Part shown: positions 32,977 through 42,370 of the stretch, piece after piece
How the letters are laid out: each line of letters opens with the position of its first letter
How positions within the stretch are numbered: the first letter of the stretch is position 1
Origin: RYN-428 sp035551995
Lineage (GTDB): Bacteria; Planctomycetota; Phycisphaerae; Tepidisphaerales; Tepidisphaeraceae
Direction of reading: 5' to 3'
DNA: 64,000 nucleotides
Assembly (NCBI GenBank): GCA_035551995.1
Contig: DASZME010000007.1
Coordinates: forward strand, 42,236 to 106,235
The notes under the pieces: generated by a model
The model's database searches: none
The model's input: only the letters and a program-made list of their open reading frames with translations
Told to the model about the DNA's origin: nothing
Position numbers and translations under genes: made by a program

Positions 32977-35694
32977 TTAATAATTCAAGAACTCATCTGC
33001 GTTAAACATCGCCCGGCAGAGTAATCGCATACCGTGCATTTTCACCAATCGAATCGCCGCCAAGCGCTCATCCGATCCGGGCGCCCGTCCGAGCGCCAAC
33101 CAATAAACCCGATCGACTTGTGTCCCCTCATCGCCATCCGTATCGCGCTGAACGCGCTGGGCCAGAAACTCCGCCTGCTCCGTCACAAAGCTGGAATTCA
33201 AAAGTGTGAGCGCTTGCAGCGGCGTCGTGGTCGTCTCCCGCCGCGGTTCGCGCATCGCGCATTCGGGTTCGTCGAAACTGCCGAGCAATTCGTCGTGGAT
33301 CGAGCGCGCGAGTTGTTGATAGATCGCCCGGCGATACGTTTGCGGCCCTTGTTCCTCCAGCGGCTCGTAAATCCCAATGTTCACCACATGATACTTGAAC
33401 AATTGATAGCCTGGACCGCCCATCGCTGGATCGAGTTTCCCGCTCACCGCCAGGATTGAATCGCGCACCGCTTCGGACTCAAGCCGCCGCAACGGCATGT
33501 GCCACAAATAAATATCCCCGGCGTCCTTCGCCAGCCCCTGGGGATTGGTCCGGCTCGCCTGACGGTAGGCGCTGGACAAGACCATCATGCGGTGCATTCG
33601 CTTGATGCGCCAGCCGTTCTTGATGAAATCGGCGGCGAGATAATCGAGCAACTCGCGATGCGAGGGCAGCATGCCGTTGGCGCCGAAATCGCTGGGCGTG
33701 GCGACGATCCCGCGGCCGAAGTGATGCTGCCAGATGCGGTTGACCATCACGCGCGCGGTCAACGGATTGTCGTTCCGGCAGAGCCATCGCGCCAAGCCAA
33801 GCCGGCGGTGCGGTTCATCCATCGCGCCCGCCGAGCTTTCGGATGATTCGGTCGACAGTTCCGGCGTCATTCCCGGAACTTGCGACAAAGCGCCCGGCTG
33901 AACTTCTTCCAGCGGCTGCATCACGTCGCCGCGCTTCAGAAGGTGAATCGGGTCCGGCGCGGTAAACTGCCCGATGTAGGCGGCCGGCGCCAGTACCGCC
34001 GCCCGACGCCGTTCAAGCTCGGCAAGCTTCCCGGCGATCGCCTTTCGCTCGCGCCGATCGGCCGTCGAAAGGTCGCGCGAAGGTTCGGCCGATACGCCCA
34101 CCGGCGTCAGTCGCCCTTCATCGCTCGAAACCGTCCGCCATGCAACGCCGTCCATCGACACGTCCACCCGATACGTCAACGGCGCCCGATCGCGGTAACG
34201 AACCGGCGACGAGCGATCGCGGCTCCAGACCACCCGCCCGATTTGCGCGGGCTTGGACAATTCGATCTGCGCCCATCCTTTTCCCGGCTCATTGCTGATC
34301 CAACTGGCGGCGTTGCCGTATCGGCCGTCGTTCAGGTGCGATACCTGATGAATGGAATATCCGGGCAAAAGCGATGAAGCCGTGGCCTTGGCGCCCGTCG
34401 AAGCCAGCGCAAGATTTTCGCCGCCGCCCGGCGGATAAATCTCCAACTCGTCGATACACGGATTGGCGCCGTCGATGGTGGAGAGGACGGTGAACCGAAC
34501 AAACCGGGCTTGCACCGGCTGGAAATCTTCGGTGTTTTGTTGTGCGTTCACCGGCGGACGAGCGGGATGCGCGGCGGCTTGCGCGGTCGCGTCGGCTGGC
34601 GTCTTCTTCGCCTCGGCGTCAAGCGCCTGAAGGGCGCCATGCGTCTCTTTAATCAGCGAGTCGATCACCGCGAGCTCACGGATTTGGTCGGCGGAGCGCG
34701 CGACGGGCAGGGGGCGTTCCTGATAGCGAACGCCGGCGAAGACGGCCGACAAACGGTAGTAATCGCGCTGCGGGATCGGGTCGAACTTGTGATCGTGGCA
34801 GCGGGCGCAGCCAACGGTAAGCCCGAGAAACGCCGCGCCGGTCGTCGAGACGATGTCGTCCAGATCGTTGGCGCGCTGTTGACGGCTTCCTTCGACGTTG
34901 GCGATGCCGACCGTATCATGCACGCCGGCGACCAGATACCCGGTGGCAGGCTCGACCAGCGGATCGCCTTTTCCGACGAGATCGCCGGCAAGCTGCTCGG
35001 TGATGAACCGGTCGTACGGCTTGTCTTCGTTGAACGCGCGGATGACATAATCGCGGTAATGCCAGGCCGTCGGGCGAAGATGATTCTGCTCATATCCCTG
35101 GCTTTCGCCGTATCGCACGACATCAAGCCAATGACGGCCCCAGCGCTCGCCATAGCGCGGCGAAGCGAGCAATCGATCGACGATTTTTTCGTAAGCGGCG
35201 GGGGATTGGTCCTCGAGAAACGCTTCCATTTCCTCCGGCGTGGGGGGCAAGCCGGTCAGATCAAACGTCACGCGCCGAAGCAATTCGCTTTTCGAAGCGG
35301 GCGCCGAGGGTGACAGACCCTGTTCCTGGAGCTTTGCCAGAATAAACGCGTCGATCGGATTGGCCGACCATCCCGCTTGATCGACATGCGGCGGATCATG
35401 GATTTCGATCGGCCGCATCGACCAGGGAATGGGACGGGACGTGTGGACGGCGGGTTGTGTGGTCGCCGGCGGGGCGGCGAAGGCGCTCGGGTTTCTCATC
35501 CCCAACGCTAAAGTGGAAATCACCGCCAGGATAAATCCCGGCGCGATCCATTTCCTGTTCCCTCGCGCGGTACTCCGGCAAAGTGCGAGCGTGAGGGTCC
35601 TGGCATTCGCGGACGGACCCTCGCCCCGCTCATTTCCCCGCGTACCGGGAGAGGAAGTGAGGAGGTCAAACGTGTTTGATTTCATTTGCATCAT
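32977..35694 (-). CDS. DUF1549/DUF1553 protein with discoidin-like insert
   Basis: The product has up to 905 residues. A hydrophobic export segment lies at residues 48-73 (ILAVISTLALGM). DUF1549 follows (WSANPIDAFILAKLQEQGL, LLRRVTFDLTGLPPTPEEME, YGERWGRHWLDVVRYGESQG). The middle (about 390-540) resembles a discoidin/F5-8C carbohydrate-binding domain (VRFTVLSTIDGANPCIDELE). DUF1553 is at the end (LARWLCRNDNPLTARVMVNR, IWQHHFGRGIV, TPLQALTLLN). There is no CxxCH haem motif, so it is not the cytochrome-fused type. The first 45 residues look non-coding, so the true start may be later. It pairs with the DUF1501 gene. Confidence 0.9.
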   Translation of the reverse strand: MMQMKSNTFDLLTSSPGTRGNERGEGPSANARTLTLALCRSTARGNRKWIAPGFILAVISTLALGMRNPSAFAAPPATTQPAVHTSRPIPWSMRPIEIHDPPHVDQAGWSANPIDAFILAKLQEQGLSPSAPASKSELLRRVTFDLTGLPPTPEEMEAFLEDQSPAAYEKIVDRLLASPRYGERWGRHWLDVVRYGESQGYEQNHLRPTAWHYRDYVIRAFNEDKPYDRFITEQLAGDLVGKGDPLVEPATGYLVAGVHDTVGIANVEGSRQQRANDLDDIVSTTGAAFLGLTVGCARCHDHKFDPIPQRDYYRLSAVFAGVRYQERPLPVARSADQIRELAVIDSLIKETHGALQALDAEAKKTPADATAQAAAHPARPPVNAQQNTEDFQPVQARFVRFTVLSTIDGANPCIDELEIYPPGGGENLALASTGAKATASSLLPGYSIHQVSHLNDGRYGNAASWISNEPGKGWAQIELSKPAQIGRVVWSRDRSSPVRYRDRAPLTYRVDVSMDGVAWRTVSSDEGRLTPVGVSAEPSRDLSTADRRERKAIAGKLAELERRRAAVLAPAAYIGQFTAPDPIHLLKRGDVMQPLEEVQPGALSQVPGMTPELSTESSESSAGAMDEPHRRLGLARWLCRNDNPLTARVMVNRIWQHHFGRGIVATPSDFGANGMLPSHRELLDYLAADFIKNGWRIKRMHRMMVLSSAYRQASRTNPQGLAKDAGDIYLWHMPLRRLESEAVRDSILAVSGKLDPAMGGPGYQLFKYHVVNIGIYEPLEEQGPQTYRRAIYQQLARSIHDELLGSFDEPECAMREPRRETTTTPLQALTLLNSSFVTEQAEFLAQRVQRDTDGDEGTQVDRVYWLALGRAPGSDERLAAIRLVKMHGMRLLCRAMFNADEFLNY

Positions 35695-35793
35695 CGTCGC
35701 ACCTGGCTATCAGCCTTTACCGATCCATTTTTCGTCTCGTTGCCGACATTCTTCCCCTTGATCCAAGAACGAATTCTGTGCATGCTGTCCGCC

Positions 35794-36645
35794 ATGAAAT
35801 ATGGAATCAACCTGCTGCTCTGGGGCGCCAACATCGGCGAAGATCATTACAAACTCCTCGACCAGATCAAAGCGTGGGGTTTTGACGGCGTGGAAATTCC
35901 CGCCTTCGGTCCCGACGAGCCTCGCTACAAAAAACTCGGCGCCAAGCTCAAGGACATTGGCCTTCAATGTTGCACATGCGTCATCGTCCAGAAAGAATCC
36001 AACCCGCTCGATCCCAGCCCCGCCGTCCGGCAGGCGTCGGTCGATTTCCTCAAGCAGATGATCGACCACAATCATATGGTCGGCTCGACGATGCTCATGG
36101 GTCCGTTCAGCTCTCCCGTGGGCCATCTGATCGGCCGCGGCCGAACCGACGACGAGTGGAAGCGCGCCGTCGAAGTCTTCCAGAAGGTGGCGCCCTACGC
36201 CCAGCAGGCCGGCGTGCCCATGGCGCTGGAATATCTCAATCGTTTCGAGCATTACTTCATCAACGACACCGTCAGTGCCGCCAAATTCATCGATGAGGTG
36301 AACCATCCTTCCCTTCAACTGCACTACGACACCTTCCATTCCAACATCGAGGAAAAAGGAATTCCCGAATCCATCCGTGCCGGCGGCAAACGCATCATCC
36401 ACGTTCACATCTCCGAAAATGACCGCTCCACCCCCGGCGAAGGCCATGTGCGGTGGGATGAAAGTTTCCAGACATTAGCCGAGATCAAGTACGACGGCTG
36501 GCTCATGATCGAAGCCTTCGGCACGGCCCTGCCGGAAATCGCCGGCGCAACGTGCATCTGGCGGAAGATGTTCCCGAATGAGGAATACCTGGCGACGAAG
36601 GGGCTGGCGTTCATGAAGAAGAACGTGGCGAAGTATTGGAAGTAG
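35794..36645 (+). CDS. Sugar phosphate isomerase/epimerase (tagatose/psicose 3-epimerase-like)
   Basis: The product has 283 residues from the ATG giving MKYGINLLLWGA; an ATG 12 nt earlier is also possible. It has the xylose-isomerase-like TIM barrel. Metal and catalytic residues of ketose 3-epimerases are visible: Glu146 (MALEYLNRFEHYF), Asp179 and His182 (HYDTFHSNIEE), a histidine in IIHVHISENDR and Glu240 (GWLMIEAFG). It should epimerise a free ketose or related sugar in the cytoplasm. It is divergent from the DUF1553 gene and upstream of three PQQ-like propeller genes, which fits sugar catabolism. Confidence 0.9.
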   Translation: MKYGINLLLWGANIGEDHYKLLDQIKAWGFDGVEIPAFGPDEPRYKKLGAKLKDIGLQCCTCVIVQKESNPLDPSPAVRQASVDFLKQMIDHNHMVGSTMLMGPFSSPVGHLIGRGRTDDEWKRAVEVFQKVAPYAQQAGVPMALEYLNRFEHYFINDTVSAAKFIDEVNHPSLQLHYDTFHSNIEEKGIPESIRAGGKRIIHVHISENDRSTPGEGHVRWDESFQTLAEIKYDGWLMIEAFGTALPEIAGATCIWRKMFPNEEYLATKGLAFMKKNVAKYWK

Positions 36646-37035
36646 GGAGTTAGTTGCGGAAATCAAGATAGCGCTCCATGCACGTTTAGCCGCGACGCGC
36701 AGCGGAGCGTTTTTCCGCGACCCCGTTCGCTCAAGTTGAGTAGGGTAGGTCTACTCGCCCACCGTTGAGCCCGACGACCGCCAGCGTTCGCTGGACAATC
36801 ATCGAAAAATGGTGCGCGAGTATTCACATCCAACAAGATAGATGAACGCCCAGACGCCGAGTCGCCGAGATAAGACGGAGGAGAAGAAGATAAATGCCAT
36901 CAACAGGGGATACGGATTCACCAGTCCAAGTCTCTCTTCCCCTCTTTCCTCTCGGCGTCTTGGCGTCTGGGCGTTCAACCAACTCTTTCTTACTTTCGAC
37001 GTATTGTGTTACGGGGAAGACGCAGGAACCTCGCA
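36646..37035. other. Intergenic gap with two repeat types, no gene
   Basis: This 390-bp gap between the epimerase and the first PQQ-like gene holds a degenerate TTTAGC-core repeat near 36685-36710 and the inverted-arm element at 36843-36977. Short frames here translate repeat sequence. No coding potential was recognised. Confidence 0.6.
36843..36977. repeat. Inverted-arm element, CGCCCAGACGCC type
   Basis: Left arm 36843-36870 (starts TGAACGCCCAGACGCC) and right arm 36950-36977 (ends GGCGTCTGGGCGTTCA) are inverted copies matching at 26 of 28 positions, with a 79-nt spacer. The spacer ends are purine-rich on the left and pyrimidine-rich on the right, so pairing may extend inward. There is no gene inside. 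It lies between two genes on the same strand. Confidence 0.8.
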
Positions 37036-38322
37036 ATGAAATCAAAGCAACCTACCGTTTGCGTGTTCGGCATTCCCGCTCTGATCGCGCTGCTCTGCAT
37101 CTCTACGCTGCACGCGGCCAACTCAGCGCCTGAGGCATGGCCCCATTGGCGCGGTCCCGACGATAACGGCAGTTCCACCTCCGGAAAATATCCCGTCAAA
37201 TTCGACGCCAACGCCGGCGTTCTCTGGAAAGTCACGCTTCCCGGAAAAGGCTGCTCGACGCCAATTGCCTTCGATCATCGCATTTACGTCACCGCTCCCA
37301 TCGACGACAAGGATGCCGTCGAGTCGTACGACTGGTCGGGCAAGCCGCTCTGGCAAACCCCCGTCGGCATCCAGCGCCCCGGCAAAAGCAACAACGGCTC
37401 CGGCTGCAATCCCTCACCAACCACCGACGGAAAAAATCTCTTCGTCTATTTCAAAAGCGGCAACCTCGCCGCCCTCGATCTCTCCGGAAAAATCCTCTGG
37501 TCCACCAACCTCCAGGAACGCTACGGCAAAGACACCCTGTATTGGGACCTGGGCACCTCTCCCGTTCTCACCGAAAAAGCCGTGGTCATCGCCGTCATGC
37601 ATCACGGCGGATCGTACCTCGCGGCCTTCGACAAACTCACCGGCGATCTGCTTTGGAAAATCAGCCGAGATTACTCCACGCCCACTGAAGGCGATCACAG
37701 CTACGCCACGCCGATCGTCTATCGGCAGGATGGAAACGAAGCGATCCTCGTCTGGGGCGCCGAGCACCTGACGGCTCACGACGTCAACGACGGCCACATC
37801 CTCTGGTCGTGCGGCGGATTCAATCCCGATCACCATAGCAACTGGGTTTGCGTGGCGTCGGCGGTGATCTGCGGGGAGATTGCCGTCGTTCCCTACGGTC
37901 GCAATACACAACTCCACGGCATCAAGCTCGGCGGGGCAGGCGACGTGACCGCGAGTAATCGTCTTTGGGAGCGCGACGACACGGGATCATTCTGCCCGAC
38001 GCCGGCGGCGTATAAAGGACGCGTCTATCTGCTGCGCGATCGAGGCGAAATTGTATGTATCGATCCGCTTACCGGAAAGACCGCATGGGAGGGGAAGATG
38101 CCGAGGAAAAGTTCAAGCTATTACGCATCGCCGACGGTCGCCGACGGAAAACTTTATGCGGCCCGCGAGGATGGAATGCTTTTCGTCGCGAAGATCGACG
38201 GCGGATTTGAAGTGCTATCGCAAAACGACATGGGCGAACGGCTGATCGCGTCGCCGGTCGCGGTGGGGGATCGACTGCTGATCCGGGGGGAATCGCATTT
38301 GTTTTGCATTGGGGAAAAGTAA
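37036..38322 (+). CDS. PQQ-like beta-propeller protein 1, secreted
   Basis: The product has 428 residues. A signal peptide (FGIPALIALLCISTLHA) is followed by the WPHWRGPDDNGSS opening typical of planctomycete PQQ-like proteins. Blade signatures of the form D-x-x-T-G-K-x-x-W are seen (DKLTGDLLWKI, DPLTGKTAWEGK). The fold is an 8-bladed propeller related to BamB and quinoprotein dehydrogenases. No complete PQQ dehydrogenase active site is recognised, so binding or scaffold roles are as likely as catalysis. It is the first of three consecutive paralogues on this strand. The periplasm is the expected location. Confidence 0.88.
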   Translation: MKSKQPTVCVFGIPALIALLCISTLHAANSAPEAWPHWRGPDDNGSSTSGKYPVKFDANAGVLWKVTLPGKGCSTPIAFDHRIYVTAPIDDKDAVESYDWSGKPLWQTPVGIQRPGKSNNGSGCNPSPTTDGKNLFVYFKSGNLAALDLSGKILWSTNLQERYGKDTLYWDLGTSPVLTEKAVVIAVMHHGGSYLAAFDKLTGDLLWKISRDYSTPTEGDHSYATPIVYRQDGNEAILVWGAEHLTAHDVNDGHILWSCGGFNPDHHSNWVCVASAVICGEIAVVPYGRNTQLHGIKLGGAGDVTASNRLWERDDTGSFCPTPAAYKGRVYLLRDRGEIVCIDPLTGKTAWEGKMPRKSSSYYASPTVADGKLYAAREDGMLFVAKIDGGFEVLSQNDMGERLIASPVAVGDRLLIRGESHLFCIGEK

Positions 38323-38425
38323 CGCGGAGGCTTGACGCCAAAACGCTTCGATTCCACCTCGGCATTCTCTGGCTACAATGTCTGTCGTTTGAAATTCGGG
38401 ATGTTTCATCCACCACGGAGACCGC

Positions 38426-39664
38426 ATGCATCGCATTATCGGCAGGATCGTTTTGAGCGTCGTCGTTCTTTCCGCAAGCGTTCTCCGCGCCGAAGAATGG
38501 CCGAAGTGGCTTGGGCCTGCCGGTACGGGCGTTTCCACCGATAAGATCGCCAGTCGTTGGCCGGCCAATGGACCGCCCAAGCTTTGGTCGCAGAACGTGG
38601 GGCTAGGTTTTGCCAGCGTGGTGGGCTTTGACGGAAAGATTTACGAGTTGGCGATGAAGGGCGACGCCGACGTGCTAAGCGCTTTCGACGCCGACACGGG
38701 AAAACTGGTTTGGGCACAGTCCAGCCAGGTCACGCATAAAGCCGACGGCCCGCAGGCGCAGAACGACGCCAACCATCTGCCGGTGCCCGAAGCGAGCCCC
38801 GCCATTGACGGCGACAAAATCTACACCTACGGCGGCGGAGGCGATCTGATCTGTCGCAATCTCGCCGACGGCAAGGAGGTTTGGCATCTGAATGTACTGG
38901 ACGAAACGCACGCCTCGATTTTAACCTGGAACGAAGCTTCCAGTCCGCTCGTCGCCGACGCGATGATCGTCGTTCAAGGCGGACAGGGGGGCGCGCTGGC
39001 GATCGCCGTCGATAAGACAAGCGGAAAGATTCAATGGAAAGCCGCCAAGGGTCTTGGCGGATACGCGGCGCCGATTCTTGCCGGACCCAAGGGCGCCGAG
39101 CAGCTCATCATTTTTGGCGGCGACGCCCTTCATGGTCTGGACCCCAAGACCGGCAAGTCGCTCTGGAGCTATCCGTGGAAGACGCAATACGACGTGAACG
39201 CCGCCACGCCCATTTACAGCGACGGCCACCTCTTCATCACCAGCGGTTACGGCCATGGTTGCGCGATGCTTGAACTGCACGAGAAGAGCGTGAAGCTCGA
39301 CTGGAAGGGGAAGGAGCTTTCATCGAAGTATCAGCCGTGCATTCTCAATCAGGGCATCCTCCTTGGAAATAGCGCCGGCCGACTGAAATGCCTGAAATGG
39401 CCGACGCAGGACGTTCTCTGGTCCAGCAATAAAGTCGAATTAGGCGACGGCGGATCGTTCGTTCTCGACGGCAGCCAGTTGGTCTGCATCGGCGAAAAGG
39501 GAAAATTGAGCCTTGTTCACCTCACCGCCGCGGGAGCGGAAGTGGCGGGCGAGGTTCAGTTGTTCGACTACGATAAGGTCTGGTCGTCGCCGGTGATTTA
39601 TCACGGGAAGCTGTATGTGAAGGGGAAGGAAGACCTGGTTTGCCTGGACATCGGGGCGAAATAA
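38426..39664 (+). CDS. PQQ-like beta-propeller protein 2, secreted
   Basis: The product has 412 residues with a signal peptide (IIGRIVLSVVVLSASVLRA). The mature start EEWPKWLGPAGTGVS mirrors paralogue 1. Blade motifs include SAFDADTGKLVWAQ, DKTSGKIQWKAAKG and GLDPKTGKSLWSYP. It resembles the outer-membrane-assembly BamB-like and PQQ-repeat proteins. Its gene starts 103 bp after paralogue 1, and paralogue 3 follows after about 92 bp, so the three are probably one transcription unit. Function unknown; exported. Confidence 0.88.
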   Translation: MHRIIGRIVLSVVVLSASVLRAEEWPKWLGPAGTGVSTDKIASRWPANGPPKLWSQNVGLGFASVVGFDGKIYELAMKGDADVLSAFDADTGKLVWAQSSQVTHKADGPQAQNDANHLPVPEASPAIDGDKIYTYGGGGDLICRNLADGKEVWHLNVLDETHASILTWNEASSPLVADAMIVVQGGQGGALAIAVDKTSGKIQWKAAKGLGGYAAPILAGPKGAEQLIIFGGDALHGLDPKTGKSLWSYPWKTQYDVNAATPIYSDGHLFITSGYGHGCAMLELHEKSVKLDWKGKELSSKYQPCILNQGILLGNSAGRLKCLKWPTQDVLWSSNKVELGDGGSFVLDGSQLVCIGEKGKLSLVHLTAAGAEVAGEVQLFDYDKVWSSPVIYHGKLYVKGKEDLVCLDIGAK

Positions 39665-39756
39665 TGGCGCCGGGGAAAAGCTGCGATTCTTTCGTCGATA
39701 GCGGCCCACTTGCGTGGCGCGGCCGCGGGCGCTGTTCACGCTGACCGGGAACGTAC

Positions 39757-41103
39757 ATGCAAGCGAATGAGAGGGTTTTGTCAAAGAGCGGCCGGCGTTG
39801 GTTCTGGTCGGCCTTGGCGGTGCTAATGGCGGCGGCGGCGCTGATTCATTTTTCCCGTCGCCGCCCCGATCGAATTGCCGACAGCCCGGCTCCCATTTCC
39901 CACGCCTTTAGGGACAAAAGCGCGGATTCGGATTGGATCGCCTTCCACGACGGCGGGCCGTTGCTCGGCGTTGCGTCGGCGCTGCGTGCGCCGCCGATGA
40001 AACTGCGATGGAAGTTTCGCATCGACGACGACGACGAACCGTCGCCGATGCCGGCGACGCGCGTCGCCGCGTCCCCTTTGACGCGTCCCGCCGCCGCGCC
40101 GACGACCGGGCCGGCAACGGTTCCTTCCGCCGTCGCGTCCATCGGGCCGGCGTATCATCAAGCCGGCCATTTCGAGGGAGCGGCCGCCATCGTGGACGGC
40201 GTCGTATACGTCGCCGACACCGCCGGCGCCGTTCGCGCGATCGATGCCGTCACGGGAAAACGAATATGGATCTATCAAAGCGACGACGGGTTTGAAACGT
40301 CGCCGCTAGTACTCGACGGCCGAGTTCTGCTCGGCGACCTCGGCGGTTTGTTTCATGCGATTTCCGCGCAGACCGGAAAGAAAATCTGGACCTTCGACAG
40401 CGGCTCGCCCATCCATTCGTCGGCCAACTTTTTCGGCAAGGACCGCGCCCGAATCGTCTTCGGCAACGACGGCGCCGACATCTTCTGCCTCAACGCAGAC
40501 ACTGGAAAGCAAGTCTGGACTCAGAAAGCCGGCGATCGCATCAACGGCTGCCCCGCCGTCGCCAACGGCACGGCCCTCATCTCCGGCTGCGATTCACAGC
40601 TTCGCGCCCTGAAGGAAAAAGACGGCGCCGAGGAATATTCTTTCGATCTGGGCGCACTATGTCCTGGGTCGGCCGCCGTCGCGGGCGACCGGATGGTGAT
40701 GGGCGCCGACCAGGGCCGGGTCCTGTGCATCTCGGCCAAAACGCATCAGCAGCTCTGGCTTTTCACCGCCCCCGCGCAAGAGATGGTTTACAGCTCCCCG
40801 GCGATCGCCGACGGTATCGTCGTGTTCGGCGCCCGCGATCGCCTTGTGTACGGACTCGATCTGACGACCGGCAAACAGCTCTGGAGCTACCCGACGCGCG
40901 GGGAAGTCGATTCTTCGCCGCTGATCAGTTCCGGCCGCGTGTATATCGCCAGCAAGGATAAGAAGCTCTATGTGCTCGATCTGAAGACCGGCAGGGAATT
41001 GTGGTCGTTCACCGCCGGCCGCGGCATCACCGCCACGCCCGCGATCGGCGACGGCGCGCTGGTGATAGGCGATTCAGGCGGAAATCTCTTCTGCCTCGAA
41101 TGA
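39757..41103 (+). CDS. PQQ-like beta-propeller protein 3, membrane anchored
   Basis: The product has 448 residues. Instead of a cleavable signal it has an N-terminal anchor (WFWSALAVLMAAAALIHF) followed by an Ala/Pro/Thr-rich linker. Propeller blades follow with regular signatures: AIDAVTGKRIWIYQ, LNADTGKQVWTQKAG, GLDLTTGKQLWSYPT, VLDLKTGRELWSFTAG. This one has the most regular repeats of the three. It probably faces the periplasm while anchored to the inner membrane. Function unknown; association with the two upstream paralogues is from position. Confidence 0.87.
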   Translation: MQANERVLSKSGRRWFWSALAVLMAAAALIHFSRRRPDRIADSPAPISHAFRDKSADSDWIAFHDGGPLLGVASALRAPPMKLRWKFRIDDDDEPSPMPATRVAASPLTRPAAAPTTGPATVPSAVASIGPAYHQAGHFEGAAAIVDGVVYVADTAGAVRAIDAVTGKRIWIYQSDDGFETSPLVLDGRVLLGDLGGLFHAISAQTGKKIWTFDSGSPIHSSANFFGKDRARIVFGNDGADIFCLNADTGKQVWTQKAGDRINGCPAVANGTALISGCDSQLRALKEKDGAEEYSFDLGALCPGSAAVAGDRMVMGADQGRVLCISAKTHQQLWLFTAPAQEMVYSSPAIADGIVVFGARDRLVYGLDLTTGKQLWSYPTRGEVDSSPLISSGRVYIASKDKKLYVLDLKTGRELWSFTAGRGITATPAIGDGALVIGDSGGNLFCLE

Positions 41104-41140
41104 CGCGACATGATCGCATTTCCCAAATGCCGTCCGCATG

Positions 41141-41164
41141 TTTAGCGGCCCCGCTCGCTACGCC
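41141..41164. repeat. Copy of the GCGGCCCCGCTTGCGGGGC repeat
   Basis: TTTAGCGGCCCCGCTCGC followed by TACGCC is a half-intact copy of the dispersed palindrome. It lies in the 295-bp gap before the dioxygenase gene, where nothing else was recognised. Confidence 0.6.
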
Positions 41165-41398
41165 AATATGAGAAAAGTGCCCCGATTTAGTCGAAACGTG
41201 AAACCGACGTCTCTTGCCAGCTCACTAACCAATACATGCTCAAGAACTCAACTGAAATATCTTCCTGCATCCGCCGCAAAAGCATGAGAACGGCTCGTTA
41301 CGGCTGAAACCACGCGAATCGCTTCGAACGCGGGTGCAAGTGTCGTTCGTCACGAATCGCTTGCGTTTTTTTCGGCACATTTATCGGAGATCGCGAAA

Positions 41399-42169
41399 AT
41401 GAATCACTCCACCTATTTTGCTTCGCGTCGGGCGTTCCTGAGGCGGATGGGCGCGAGCGCGGCGGCATTAAGCGTCGCTCGACTTTTTGAACCGGGCACC
41501 TTTGCCGAGGAATTGCAGCGACGCGTTTTCACGCCGCGCATGACGGAGGGGCCGTTTTATCCGGATCACCTTCCGCTCGATAAGGATAATGATTTACTGA
41601 TTGTCGGCGACTCCATCACGCCGGCCGTCGGCGACGTTACGCATCTTGGCGGCAGGATTCTTGACGCCAAGGGGAACCCCGTGCGCAACGCCATGATCGA
41701 AATCTGGCAGGTGGATAACTTCGGATCTTACCTTCACAGCCACGGCCTAAACCGAAAGACCGGAAAACGCGACGCGAATTTTCAAGGCTACGGCGTCTTT
41801 GAAACATCCTCGACCGGCGAATACCGCTTCCGCACCATCAAGCCGGTGGCGTATCCCGGACGGACGCCGCATATTCATGTGCGGGTGAATCTGAACGGCA
41901 AGGAACAACTGACCACCCAATTCTTCATCAAAGGCGAGCCGTTAAATGACCGTGACGGCATCTTCCGCGAACTGACCGACCCGGCGTCGCGCGCGATGGT
42001 GGTCGGCGATTTCGCGCCGATCAAAGATTCGAAGATCGGCGAGCTGGCGGCGAATTTCGACGTTGTTCTCGGCGCCGGCCCGCGCAAGGAGCGCGAACAT
42101 CGCCACGATCATCCGCCGGACGGTTTGCCCCCGGCGCCGCCAGACGGCCCGCCGTCGGATAAACAATGA
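41399..42169 (+). CDS. Intradiol ring-cleavage dioxygenase-like protein, Tat-exported
   Basis: The product has 256 residues. The N-terminus is a twin-arginine signal (SRRAFLRRMGASAAALS). The body matches the protocatechuate 3,4-dioxygenase beta-subunit fold: TEGPFYPDHLPLDKDNDL, NAMIEIWQVDNFGSYLHS and GRTPHIHVRVN. The non-haem iron ligands of the family map to Tyr111, Tyr152, His158 and His160, all present. The C-terminal tail is rich in His and Pro. Exported versions are common in planctomycetes; the natural substrate outside the cytoplasm is unknown. It stands alone. Confidence 0.9.
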   Translation: MNHSTYFASRRAFLRRMGASAAALSVARLFEPGTFAEELQRRVFTPRMTEGPFYPDHLPLDKDNDLLIVGDSITPAVGDVTHLGGRILDAKGNPVRNAMIEIWQVDNFGSYLHSHGLNRKTGKRDANFQGYGVFETSSTGEYRFRTIKPVAYPGRTPHIHVRVNLNGKEQLTTQFFIKGEPLNDRDGIFRELTDPASRAMVVGDFAPIKDSKIGELAANFDVVLGAGPRKEREHRHDHPPDGLPPAPPDGPPSDKQ

Positions 42170-42370
42170 ATCCGGGCCGAGCTTTCGCATTGAGCTTGTG
42201 AACTTTTTGTAGCACAGGCGTATCAGCGCGCGAGGTCTGTGCGAAGAAAAAGCCCACGAGTTCAATGCGCGACTACATGAAATGCGTTTCCGATGGAAAG
42301 ATGATTCCATTGGTCACGTTCTTTTGGCGCCGCGCATTCATCGCGCTTCGCGCGCGTCATTCTTTTCCGC

